Source of the DNA: Scilla litardierei
Taxonomy: Eukaryota > Streptophyta > Magnoliopsida > Asparagales > Asparagaceae
Assembly: GCA_030789695.1 (NCBI GenBank)
Contig: CM061133.1
Location: 92,231,248-92,295,247 of the forward strand
Direction of reading: 5' to 3'
DNA: 64,000 bases
Below, piece after piece: positions 32,137 to 43,226 of this stretch; position 1 is the stretch's first letter; each line of letters starts with the position of its first letter. The translations under genes and the position numbers were made by a program. The notes beneath the pieces are model-generated. The model was not told where the DNA came from. It searched no databases and was given only the letters and a program-made list of their open reading frames with translations.

Positions 32137-34363
32137 ATGCTTGCAAGCCTTCAATACCTTGAAGGAAGCGCTAGTTTCTGCACCCATCATACAACCACCG
32201 GATTGGAGCCTCCCCTTTGAGCTAATGTGTGATGCTAGCGACCAAGCCATTGGGGCGGTATTGGGACAAAGGAAAGATAGGAAGCTTCATGCAATATTCT
32301 ATGCGAGCAAGACATTGGATGACGCGCAGAAAAACTATACAACTACCGAGAAAGAGCTTCTAGCGGTCGTCTATTCCATCGAGAAGTTTCGTTCCTACCT
32401 CCTTGGTTCCAAGGTGATTGTCCACACCTACCATGCGGCATTGAAATATCTCCTAAACAAGAATGAGGCCAAACCGCGGTTAATTAGGTGGATACTCTTG
32501 TTGCAAGAATTCGATCTGGAGATCAGAGACAAGAAAGGTACGGACAATGTGGTGGCGGATCATTTGTCTAGGCTTATTCGCGACAAGGAGGATGAGAGTT
32601 TGCCTATCGAAGACACCTTTGTTGATGAGAGGCTATACGCCGTAAGGACCAGAGAAGTGCCTTGGTACGCGGACTTCGTCAACTACTTGGCTTGTGGGAT
32701 TAAACCATGCGGTATGCCTACACAACAAAAGAGGAGATTTTTGCATGAGGCTCGTAGCTATTTTTGGGAAGATCCATACCTTTTCAAGATATGCAAAGAC
32801 AGTGTTATTCGGAGGTGTGTTTCTAAGGAGGAGGCAACATCTATCATTTTGCATTGCCACGGCATGCCTTGCGGGGGACATCATGCCGCCTCTAAGACAA
32901 CCGCTAAGATCTTGCAGAGCGGATTCTTCTGGCCAACAATGTTTTGAGACACCCACGCCTTTGTAAAGGGGTGCGATAGATGCCAACGGACCGGGAATAT
33001 TTCCAAACGCAATGAGATGCCAATGAGGCCCATCCAAGAAATTGAGCTTTTTGATTGTTGGGGAGTGGACTTCATGGGACCATTTCCGTCGAGCAACGGT
33101 AACAAATACATATTATTAGCTGTTGACTATGTCTCCAAATGGGTGGAAGCAATCGCTACCCCTACCAATGATGCAAGGGTCGTCTCTAAGTTCTTCAAGC
33201 AGAATATCTTCCCACGCTTCGGAGTGCCTCGTACTTTGATAAGTGACAGGGGAAGCCATTTCATAGAAAACAAGTTTGAAGCTATGCTGAAGAGGTACGG
33301 GGTGAACCATAGAGTTGGCATGGCGTATCAACCCCAGACAAGCGGCCAAGTGGAGGTATCAAATAGAGAGATCAAGCAAATTCTTGAGAAGACCGTGGAT
33401 CGATCTAGAAAGGATTGGTCAATGAAGTTGAACGATGCTCTATGGGCATATCGCACGGCCTTTCGCACTCCCATCGGCACCACACCGTTCCAACTTGTTT
33501 ATGGGAAAACATGCCACTTGCCGGTAGAGTTGGAACACCGCGCATATTGGGCCATCAAGACCCTCAATTATGATTATAAGAGTGCGGCGGTGATGCGACT
33601 CTTGGACATCAACGAGCTTGATGAGATAAGAAGAGACGCTTACGAGAGCTCAAGAATTTACAAAGAAAGGACCAAGATTATCCACGATGCACGCATAACC
33701 GTTACAGACTTCAAAGTAGGAGACAAGGTCTTGCTATATAATTCCCGGCTCCGATTATTCCCCGGTAAGTTGAGGTCACGTTGGTCCGGACCTTTCACCA
33801 TCAAGCACATACAACCTGGAGGGGCTTTTGAGTTGGAAAGCAAGGACGGAGCCACATTCAAAGTAAATGGTCAGAGGCTCAAACATTATTCCGAGGGAGT
33901 CCCAACGGGAGAAACCAATAGAATATATCTACTTAAGGGACGGTCAGATGACCTTTCGGACCTCCATGACGAGGTTATTGAGGAGGCGATCCCCCATTCG
34001 ATCGGCGCTCTATTCAAAGAAGATTTCGAAGAAGGCCCGGATTTGGGCCAAGAAGAGTTGATGAACGAATCCCCCGACTTCTCCACTGAGATTGATGAAG
34101 GCGACGCTGATGTCGCAAGGATTCGAGAGCTCTGCAAGCTCTCAAAATTGAAGTCTCCGAAGAAAGCTCCGCCGATACGGAAATTGGCGTCACCGGTGAA
34201 GCTGAGGACCGGAGCAAGCGCTAGCTTGGGGGAGCCACCCCCCAACACTACCCGAGGCAAAGGAGCACCGAGGAAGGACTCCCCGCCACAACATCAAAAT
34301 TTAAGCGTTCTCCCCGGAAAATTTGACGGGTGCATCTCCTATGCACCAAATATCCCGCATTAA
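32129..34363 (+). pseudogene. pol: Athila-like RNase H and integrase
   Basis: Continues RT in the shifted frame. RNase H has [22 protein letters not shown] and ADHLSRL. The usual TDHAALKYL Asp is replaced by Tyr (TAC, 32429-32431), a missing catalytic residue. Integrase has the HHCC segment ending CDRCQR, a core with [16 protein letters not shown] and [11 protein letters not shown] (triad intact), and the GPF...[11 protein letters not shown]-terminal module. TGA at 32945-32947 interrupts the zinc-binding segment in an otherwise open frame, consistent with CGA to TGA. The C-terminal tail after 33900 is acidic and of unknown role. Confidence 0.88.
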
Positions 34364-34692
34364 TTGAAAATCAAAGGGGGTCGAGCTCACGACCTTAAAC
34401 GAGCGCTTGTCGGGAGGCAACCCGACGGTTATCAGTTTATTTTTACTTTTCCTTTATTTTTGTTTTAGAAATTACTAGTGTTTTGAGTCGTCCGCCTAAA
34501 AATTTTGTGATAACAGGTCCTATTTTTCCTGACAGGAGAGGAGATAGGGAAATCCATCATGAGGAGGATGAACGAGGCGACGAGGAGCGCTCCAGGAATG
34601 CGCTCGATGCTTAGAAGGAAGATGAAATCGACTGGAGGAAGAAAAACAGAGTTTAGAGCCCAAACGAAGCCAAACAGCAGAAAGCAAAGCTC

Positions 34693-35030
34693 ACTCGGCC
34701 GAGTATACTAGTCACTCGGCCGAGCACACAAGTTCGTCCGCCCAAGCGGCTCACGAACGAGGGAAGTCTGCTGTACCCAACTCACTGTTTCTTTTATTGA
34801 TTTCAGTATAATTTCCACTCGGCCGAGTATATATATTCACTCGGCAGAGTAAAACTGATACGCTCCTAGGGCGAGTCTTGCCGAGTAGCTTGAGCCACTC
34901 GGCCGAATGGACTTACTCCACTCGGCCGAGGGTGGCAAGGCCACTCGGCCGAGTCATTAGCGGGGGGAAATTTTCCAATATTTTCCGTTGAGTTCACTCG
35001 ACCGAGCGACTTAGTCACTCGGCCGAGTCG
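34693..35030. promoter_or_regulatory. CACTCGGCCGAGT palindrome array before env-like ORF
   Basis: At least seven complete or partial copies of the palindrome found in the LTR at 28788-29170. The last copy ends about 11 bp before a TATA box. Confidence 0.75.
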
Positions 35031-35040
35031 TAACTTTTTC

Positions 35041-35048
35041 TATAAAAG
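35041..35048 (+). promoter_or_regulatory. Internal TATA box upstream of env-like ORF
   Basis: CTATAAAAGG is an excellent plant TATA box. It follows the palindrome array and precedes a GC-rich leader. Confidence 0.6.
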
Positions 35049-35242
35049 GGGGCACGGGGGGCGCGTTTTTCGAAACGATCAAAAATCCCAAATTCGCACC
35101 CGCTCGACTTCCTTCGCCCGCAGCTTCTCCCCCACTCGCCCGATCTCTCGTCCGCCCCCGCCGCTCGGCCACCCATCGCCGGCCGAGCCTGCCGCGCCTC
35201 CGCCCGAGTCGCCGGCGGCGGCCACGCCTCCGGCCAACTCCG

Positions 35243-35405
35243 GTAACCCGATTTTTAGCCTTTTTCCTCCTCTTTTGTGTATTTTTCAAGGATCCATGTG
35301 TCTAACGAACACCAAACCCAAATTAAATTCAATTTCCATCCACTCTACCCCTAACCCCCCATACGTTTTGAATATTACACGCTAATCTCTTCGTTTTATG
35401 CGCAG
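35243..35405 (+). other. Candidate leader intron of env-like transcript
   Basis: Starts GTAACCCGATTTTTAG after a GC-rich exon-like stretch, is AT/T-rich, and ends TTTTATGCGCAG before GTAAATTTGGGG. The composition contrast supports an intron. There is no coding frame to test it against. Confidence 0.4.
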
Positions 35406-35584
35406 GTAAATTTGGGGAGATTAGGGGAGCCAAGGGGAGCTTCCGGGGACTGTTTTGGGATACGTGGAGGCGTCGTCTTCGCACGCTTCCATTACTTCGC
35501 TCTCGCGGCGTGTCGCGGTATACTCTTTCCTTTATTTTACGCACGCCGCGTTTTTCACATATTTGGTGAGCTCCCGGGGGCCAT

Positions 35585-37682
35585 ATGCCGCCCCGGACAC
35601 GGCCGATGTCGAGGAGAGCTTCCGCCAAGCGGAAGCGGTCGGATGATGCCGGCCCCTCCCACGAGGTGGAGGACTCTCCCCCGCCTACTCCACCACACCC
35701 CGTTCACCCAGCACAGCCTGCAGGCCCCGCACACCCCGCACAGCCTGCAGAGCCCGCACAGCCCGCACACCCCGCACAGCCACTCCCTACCATCCCACAG
35801 CCCGTGCCACCGCCACCGGCTCCACTTGTCAGGCTGCTCGGGATTACGTTCCGAGACGACGCAGACCACGCCGTCTTCGAGCGATTTCCCAGCGTTCGAT
35901 CGTACCCTCCAGGTTCGCACACCTTGCAGACCTAGGACGCCTGGGGGTACTCGAGGGGATGCTCACGTTGTATGACAACGTGGGCTGGCGAGATTTCTTT
36001 CAGGTGTCGGCGGACACGTTTCTCCGTCCGACACTTGAGGTCCTTAGTTCCATCGCCCGGACCGACGAGGGATGCTCGTTTAGGTTCATGGACCGGGAGT
36101 GCCAGGTCACTCTCGGTATGATGAGAGCATTCTTCTCATGGCCCGATGTCCCCGGGGCCGACCGTGGTTACGCCCCCACTCACATTCCCCCACCTTCGTT
36201 TGATTCCGGCTCCTTCTGGGCCCGGATCACGGGTCTTCCTGCTGCCTTTGACCCTAGTAGGGCCAAGGCCTCGGCCATCGTCCATCCCTGCCTCCGCATA
36301 GCTCAGCGCCTTATGGCGACTACCTTTTTGGCGAGGTATGAGCTTGGGACGATGTCCACGCCAGAGCTTTATATGCTCTATACGATGACGCGTCCCAGAG
36401 TTCTAGCTAGGGACAGTGACGAGTTGGTCCCCGCCGTCGTGATTGATATCGCGAGCTGGTTTTTGGACCGCATCATCGTATCGGTGGGCGCTCGCTCATC
36501 GATATGCTGCGGCGGTCTGATCACCCTGCTCACCTTGATGACCGGCGAGGACCTACCGGCCGATTTGCGTCGTTCTCCGGGCCCCACTTCATTGTCCATA
36601 GACGTTATGGCCCGGATGAAGATGCTTCGTCCGCACGGTGAGCGACACTGGGTCTGGCTGCACGGCCCCTACGGTGCCGATTACATGATTCTTCCGAGCC
36701 CAGCTCGGACACAGATTGCACCGGCCCAGGTGGACTGGCTCCTGGCGATGGATCTTCTGATCCCCGTCGCATACGTGCTCGAGGCCGAGGATGCTGAGCA
36801 GGCCCACGCTGCCCATGCTGCCCACGCTGCACTCACTGACCCAGCTGCGCCCGTTGACTCCGTGGCCCCTCAGCCTGTCCCTGCACCTTCTGCCGCTCCT
36901 GACACTTCTGTCTCCACTTCTGCCAGTGTCGGGAGCACACTTGCTGAGCCCACCACCACCACGCCTGCTGCCACCACTGACCCTGCCGCTACCTCCACGC
37001 TCACCACCACCACCACCACTCCTGCTGGCCCTCTGTCTGTTGAGCCTCTTTACTCTGCACTTCCCGAGCGTCCACCTACATTTGTCGAGAGTGGAGAGCC
37101 CTCTTTTGCTGCGATCGTGGAGACCATGGCTAGCATGATCACCACTGGGATTTCTCCTCTTGGACCCCTCACTGCCTCCCCAGCGGTAGTCACTTCTGTC
37201 CCCACCACAGCCGTACTTTCTGAGAGTGTGGTGACGCCTGTCTTCACTTCTGTGTCATCTACCTCTCTGGCCGCCTTGTCGCCATTCTTATACTCCACTT
37301 CCGCTGTTGTTGCTTCCACTTCACGCCTGCCTGCGTCCCAGCCTCGCCCTGAGGCTAGGCCCACACTAGTGAGCACAGCACCCTACCTCCACATGCCTGC
37401 TGAGCCCATCACCTACGCCACCCGAGTACCCCAGCCTCGTCCTGCACAGCACCGACCGGTCCGTCCCTCTGCACCACCTCCCCCCGACACTGTACATCTG
37501 AGCATTCATGCCCTCGAGGGGGCGGTGAGTGCCCTCAGAGGCGACCTCAGGACCATGTCTGCCACCGTCACCACCATGGCCAGCCGTTTTGACCTACTAC
37601 CGGGCATTCACTATTGCCTTACTCAAATCCTCGACCGGCTCCCACGCGTACCCACACCCACACCCACCCAGCAGGTTCCTAC
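35585..37682 (+). pseudogene. Env-like ORF of Athila-like element, 5' part
   Basis: ATG 35585 opens a basic, Pro/Ala-rich N-terminus with HPAQPA-type repeats. A frameshift near 35905-35915 separates it from the main frame that continues through 35959. The body has a conserved-looking block (SFRFMDRECQVTLGMM, RAFFSWPDVPG) of the kind seen in the plant retrotransposon proteins often annotated as Athila env-like or putative plant transposon protein. A long Thr/Ser/Pro-rich low-complexity C-terminus follows. The frame is cut at 37682 by the Y array and resumes at 62136. No confident membrane segment or signal peptide is seen. Function unknown. Confidence 0.7.
37678..37682. other. Target site duplication CCTAC (left of array)
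   Basis: CCTAC precedes the first LTR of the array and recurs directly after the fifth LTR (62131-62135). No such duplications occur at the inner LTR boundaries. Confidence 0.95.
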
Positions 37683-37842
37683 TGTTGGGAGCAACGATCT
37701 AGGATCTTGGTTTGATGATGACAAACGTGTCGGAATATCTGATGTGTGTGCTTAGTGTGTTTCAGGACTGGCGATCACTATTTGGAGGAATTGCTATTCG
37801 TATAGCATATTGGGATAAAGAGTCTGTGTGTGCACAAAGAAG

Positions 37843-37882
37843 TTTGACTTGGTCAAAGGAGAGAAAAGTGGACCAAGTCAAA
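37843..37882. promoter_or_regulatory. W-box-bearing inverted repeat upstream of Y TATA
   Basis: Perfect 12-bp inverted repeat with a 16-bp spacer. Each arm contains TTGAC(T), the core bound by WRKY factors, and a further TTGACTT follows. It is intact in LTRs 1-3; arms are mutated in LTR4 and LTR5. Confidence 0.55.
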
Positions 37883-38041
37883 TTGACTTAGGAGATTGGA
37901 TTGATTCAAATCAATTTAATATTTGATCAAATCAATTAGATGGATTTGTGTCTACCCATTTCCTATTCAAACAACAAATCAAATCCCATATTGATTGGGT
38001 CAAATCCTTAAGCGGTTGGCACAACCCTATTACCCTTGTCC

Positions 38042-38049
38042 TATAAATA
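38042..38049 (+). promoter_or_regulatory. TATA box of Y LTR 1
   Basis: CCTATAAATACCC, conserved in all five LTRs (43586, 49122, 54658 and 60195 are the other starts). It leaves about 360 bp of U3 and a very long transcribed LTR portion. Confidence 0.7.
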
Positions 38050-39605
38050 CCCATCTTCTAGGGTTGAAGAAAGAGTGGCAACCAAATAAATCAAGAGGGG
38101 CTACAAAATACTTGTGAACGGCATATATTTTGTATTCACGTGGTGCGGCAATCAAAAGATCAAGAGGTGGCTTACACAGATAAGTTCCTTTTTTAAAGAT
38201 TAAATATTGTCATCTTTCCCTGAGATTCACGTGGGCTCAATTTATTTGTTGTATTCAAATGTCTTCAAAGCTCTCTTACGTGGGCACCAATTTCTAGCCA
38301 TCAATATGTCTTGCTGCCATTCATTTTATTTTTGGGGTGCTCATTAATTTTCGGCCTGTGTTCATGCTTTTTTTTGTTTGTTTTTAAAAAGAACAACTAC
38401 TTTTAGAGGTCTATGCCTATTGATTGACTGCCGAATTCAAAAAGCCCCACTCTCTTGCAATATTCCATGAACACAAACCCTTTTGTTTATTTGATTCCCT
38501 TTGAAAATTAAAACAAGAGAAGCACATCACAGTTTTTTTAAGGCCGGTCAACCCTTTTGATTCAAAAGAAGGAGCCGCAAGGATCTCTGGGTGCATGCGT
38601 TAATCGCAAGGATCTTTGATTCAAATCCCTGGGTGCATGCGTTAATCACAAGAGCTTGGCCGAAAACTGAAGGGGAACAATTTTCTACATGGCCGAAATA
38701 ATCAGGGGAAGGGAGACTTGTGAAGACTTACCCATCTCTTGTTGGTTTTAATGTTGGGTTTTGGTTTGTTTTAAAAAACAGTTACTTTTAGAAGGCACAG
38801 CATTCTTTTGGTCTTTATTCGGTTGCATATGATCCATGTGCAGACCTTGACAAAAGGTAAGCAGTTTTTTTTAATTATAATAATATTGAAGGCTACTTGC
38901 TTTTCGCAGGAGATTGAAATTTGATTGGGTACAAAGGTTTGAATCACCAAGGGCACCAGACAAAGATCTCTTATCTCCAAGTCTATCAAGTTCCAAGACC
39001 CCATGCCGAAATTTTGAAGCAAGGTCATCCAAGCAAACGTGAGCAATAAATTAGAGAGGCCAGCCATATCACTTCAAAAGAAAACGACAGTTCATGAAAC
39101 AAAAGGATCGGCCATTTTTTTACGCATCACACAGCCGCACCCAATCACAAAAATCAGGGGAGTAGTTTGTTTGTTTTTTATTAAAAAGAAAAGATTGTTT
39201 TCTCCATAACTTTTGGTGTTGCAGGCCTCTCAAAAAGGTTGCAGGTTGAAAGAAAAAAAGGAAAGGGGTGCATGTGCTGCCGTTGTATGTGAAACAAAGC
39301 TGAAGACAGAGAACAAGAAAAGGGAGAGAGAGAGAGAGAAGGCCTCTTATCACATATTTTTGGAATCAATTGCAAGCTGCCAAACTTAGATTGGATCTGA
39401 CCGCAACATCAAGCAACATCCAAGAAATCGGCCGTGACTTCAAGAGGAGACAAGTATACATCATCGTCAGACGAGATCTGACACGTACTGAATGACAGAG
39501 ATGACGCACCATCACTGAGCAATCCTAAACTTCATTTTATTATCTCTATGACTGTGTAGATCTTTGTAGGGGAAACTTTACCTGTTTTTGGTGACTATTT
39601 TGGGA

Positions 39606-39658
39606 CTTGTCTAGTTGGGACTAGACAAGTGGGACCCAGCTAGTTTGGGACTAGCTGG
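39606..39658 (+). other. Twin hairpins in Y LTR with a common TGGG loop
   Basis: Stem 1 is CTTGTCTAGT/ACTAGACAAG (10 bp, loop TGGG). Stem 2 is CCAGCTAGT/ACTAGCTGG (9 bp, loop TTGGG). Both are perfect, 6 bp apart, and were seen unchanged in all five LTRs. Inner CTAGT and loop are shared; outer stem bases differ but stay paired. Confidence 0.75.
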
Positions 39659-39992
39659 TAGAAAGCTTTGCTAGGATTGATAGTGAGAGGAAACACTGTG
39701 TGTGGGGTATTGAGAGTCTGGCAAGTGTAGGGACGTAGAGGGTGCTTTGAGCGTGCTCTAACTTGTGACTTTGTACCTATTGCACTATTCAATCTAGTAT
39801 TAGCTTTGGGGGCTGGAGTAGGTCGTTGGGACGACCGAACCAGGGTAAATCTGCTGTGTACTCTGTGTCCGCTTTTCATTACTCTGGTTGTGCTTTTAAC
39901 TGCGTGTGATTTCTCGTGGGTTGCACGAGAATTTTTTATTAGCCTATTCACCCCCCCCCCCCCCCTCTAGGCTAGGATCAAGATCCAACAAG

Positions 39993-40004
39993 TGGTATCA
40001 GAGC
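39993..40004 (+). other. Primer binding site, Y unit 1
   Basis: TGGTATCAGAGC two bases after the LTR end, initiator-Met type. Confidence 0.93.
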
Positions 40005-40033
40005 AGGTTTTGGGATCTAGCCTAGGATTGACC

Positions 40034-41906
40034 ATGAATAACCATATGGATAGTGCTTTTGCTGAGGGTAAGTCTGTTTCCCGTCCCCCTAGGTTTAACG
40101 GAGGTGATTATGCTTATTGGAAAAATCGTATGAAAATCTACCTTATTTTTGTTGATTACAAGGCTTGGCAAATAATTGAAAAAGGATATAAACTGCCTGT
40201 AATTAAAGTAGAAAATGCTGAGATTGAAAAACCAAATGACAAATGGGATGAGAATGATTGGAAATCTTATTCTTTAAATGCTAAAGCTATGAATGCTCTC
40301 ATTTGTGCACTTGATAAATCTGAATATAATAGAATCTCACATTGTCTAACTGCGCAGGAAATATGGAATACTTTGGAGGTGACGCACGAGGGAACGTCAC
40401 AGGTGAAGGAGTCTAGACTTGCACTGCTGAGCACGGAATACGAGGGATTTCACATGCTACCTTCAGAGACGATATCAGAAATGTTTGAGAGGTTCACCAA
40501 CATTGTCTACAAGTCTAGTTCGCTCGGTAAGCCATATTCTAGCCTTGAGCAGGTAAGGAAGATATTAAGAGCTCTGCCAAGCTCTTTCAGGCCTAAAGTC
40601 ACTGCCATCCAAGAAGCGAAAGATCTGTCACAGATGAAGGTGGAGGGCTTGATAGGTAATCTAATGTCCCACGAGCTTGAATTGCAAAATATTAATGAAA
40701 GGGAGAAACCTGAGGAAAAAGAAAAAGCTACCAAGCCACTTGCTCTGAAAGCTGACGAAAGTGAAGATGATGATGATGACATAGCGCTAATGGTCAGAAA
40801 TTTCAGAAAGTTTGTCCAGACCAAGCAAGGAAGAGCAGAAATGGCACCCAGGTTTAATCGCTCTAACTTTTTCCAGTCTTCTAAGCAAAATTATGATCAG
40901 AATACTACTAATAGAATGACTTGTTTTAAATGCAAGAAAAGAGGACATCGAATGAGGGATTGTCCACATGAGACAGCTCAAGTAGCTAAAGAAAAGGGAA
41001 AATCCAAGGTGCTTACTTGGGACATGGATAGCGAAGATGAGAGCGAGGAGGAGGAACACGAAGCCCATTCATGCATGGCATTGATGGGAATACACGATGC
41101 GGTAATTTCTGGTAGTAAAACTGAACTCCTTACTCTTTGTAAAGAAATGCAAGATAAAATATTACAGCTTGAATCCACTATAGATGACTACCAAAATGAA
41201 AACTTTGAAATACCAATCTGAATATGAAATGTCTAAAGAGATTGAAAAACTCAAAATTGATATTGTTGCTCGTGACTCTACTATTGATACTTTGAAAAAG
41301 GAAAAATCCAGTTTTAATGATGAAGCACCTTGTCTCTCTTGCCCTTCATTGATGAATAATATTAGCATGCTTAAACTTGATTTGATTAAGCTCGAAACTG
41401 AAAAAAACTATGTTATTAGAGAGCTTAATGATAATTGTTGCATGTTGGATAATGATTTTAAAAGAAAAATGGTTGAATTTGAAAAGAAGGAAGAGGAAAA
41501 CAAGAGAGCTTTTATAAGTAAATGCACATTGCTTGTGGAAGAAAATAAATTGTTGAAAACCAAAGTCTCTAATCTTGAGTTGGCCATTAAGAAATTCTCT
41601 ACGGGAAAACAATCGTTGGACACTATTTTAGAGAATCAATTATATGGCAATAATAGAAGAGGACTTGGCTTTGGTCTAAAAAACGTTGAAAAGCGAAAAT
41701 TCAAGAAATTCCACAATGCACCGTCTATTGCGAAGAACTTATATGCAAAGTGCTTTACTTGTGATAGTGTAGGCCATACTTCATACTATTGTAAATTTAG
41801 GAAAACTAAAATCAAGTTTAAACAAGTGTGTGTTCCTAAAACGATATTGGCTAACACTAGTCGACCTTGTTGGATTCCAAGGTCACACTTAACACCTTTC
41901 ATGTAG
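40034..41906 (+). pseudogene. gag: Y unit 1 Gag, frameshifted
   Basis: Start ATG 40034 (MNNHMDSAFAEG). The layout equals unit 2. A net 2-base loss near 41206-41217 shifts the frame: the first frame stops at 41219-41221, while the remaining coiled coil and second zinc knuckle stay open to 41906. The first knuckle CFKCKKRGHRMRDC is intact. Confidence 0.9.
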
Positions 41907-43226
41907 GTGTGTTGGAGTTTTGGCGAGGGGCGTTAAATTCAATGTTTCATTCTTTTAGCTCCTTCGTCAAAAAGCGACGAGAATGTATAATTTTCTATCC
42001 CTCTTTGCATTTCATTGTATACCTTCATAGATTTTTTGTGTGCTTGATTTATTTTGGTTTGTGTGCTTGCATGGATGATTTTTAATGTTTTTATTTCTGA
42101 AAAAAAAATTGAAAAATCAAAAATCAAAAAAAAATTGTGTGCTTATTGAACCCTTTTTTGAATCTCTTGAGTGATATTGTATGAATGATCAATTCTATCC
42201 CTTGAAGAAGTCATTTCATTATTGTTGTAGCTACATGAACATGATGTTATTCTTTTTAGTAGCCATGACATGTCTCATAATTTTCAAACTTGACTTCTAC
42301 ACCTACATTTGCACTTTCACGATATTTGACTTTTTAGTGCTTTTGGAGATTCTTTTGAAGAATAATGGAAAGTGAATGTAGGAATGATTAATTTCTGAAA
42401 TTTCTAAGGGATATGATGTGTTTAGCCATGAATTAAAATTGAGCACAAAAGAAGTAAAAAAACAAAAAAAAACAAAAAAAACGATATTTGCTCCGTATGA
42501 AAAATGGATACACTTCATGGCTAAAACACAACCCACGAGTATCCAACTTGTGCTACATGGGTAATCATTAGCGTTGGTGTATATAACTCGTCAAGCAATG
42601 CCACCCCACATTTAAAAGTCCTTATAGGCTATGTTTCGGGGTTCGGTAACTTGAACTCATCTTTGATGAGGTGGGAAAAGTCAATCCTAGTGATATTCAT
42701 GAAAAATGGAAAATGTGGATTGTTTCGGTTGATTTTCTGATATTGAATCTCCTCTTGCACTTTATTGTCTATATCTTTTCACTTACACAAAGGTGGAGAA
42801 GTCTTGGTATGAAATTCTATGAACTTGACTTGTCCATTATTTGGAATACTCATGCAAATTGCACGCTACTTCTAATAATGATTTATTTTTGCATGGGATA
42901 TTTTTGTGCCTTCATTAATCCACTTTTGGTGATTCCAAAGGGGGAGAAAGAAAAGATTTTGACAGCTTTGAGCTTTGATGTTGATATTAGTAGTTGAAGG
43001 GGGAGCATGATATATTCTTGAATACTTGTTGAAGGGGGAGCTTGAAAAAAGGGGGAGCATGCTATTGTATTTGTTATTAGTTTGTGCATGCCATGTTGTA
43101 GTGCTTGAATATTCATCTCATGATTCATATTGCATTACACCCTTCAACACACTTCACACACTTATTTCTATTTCAAACTTATTGATCAAATCTTTTATGG
43201 GTTTGTCATCACCAAAAGGGGGAGAT
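41907..43226 (+). other. Y unit 1 3' noncoding region and polypurine tract
   Basis: AT-rich, with A-runs near 42100 and 42450, short hydrophobic frames (42181-42375 and 42671-42997) and several AAGGGGGAGC words. The polypurine tract AAAAGGGGGAGAT at 43214-43226 abuts LTR 2. No pol domain is present. Confidence 0.8.

Larger units (their letters stand above)
34364..35584 (+). other. Spacer with second promoter-like region of Athila-like element
   Basis: Noncoding. AT-rich start, palindrome array (34693-35030), TATA (35041), GC-rich leader (35060-35240), intron-like interval (35243-35405), then a G-rich leader up to the env-like ATG at 35585. The order resembles a complete plant promoter and 5' leader. 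Confidence 0.6.
37683..39990 (+). repeat. Y LTR 1 (outer left)
   Basis: 2308 bp, TGTTGGGAGC...AGATCCAACA. The 12-bp inverted repeat TTTGACTTGGTC/GACCAAGTCAAA lies at 37843-37854 and 37871-37882, TATAAATA at 38042-38049, the paired hairpins at 39606-39658, and a C-run near 39949-39965. It carries the most private variants, for example GAAGACTTACCC where others read GAAGCCGC. Confidence 0.93.

Noticed and set aside
39640..39951. 103-codon minus-strand ORF repeated in each Y LTR
   Set aside because: It recurs because the LTR recurs. It is antisense to LTR transcription and lacks domain features.
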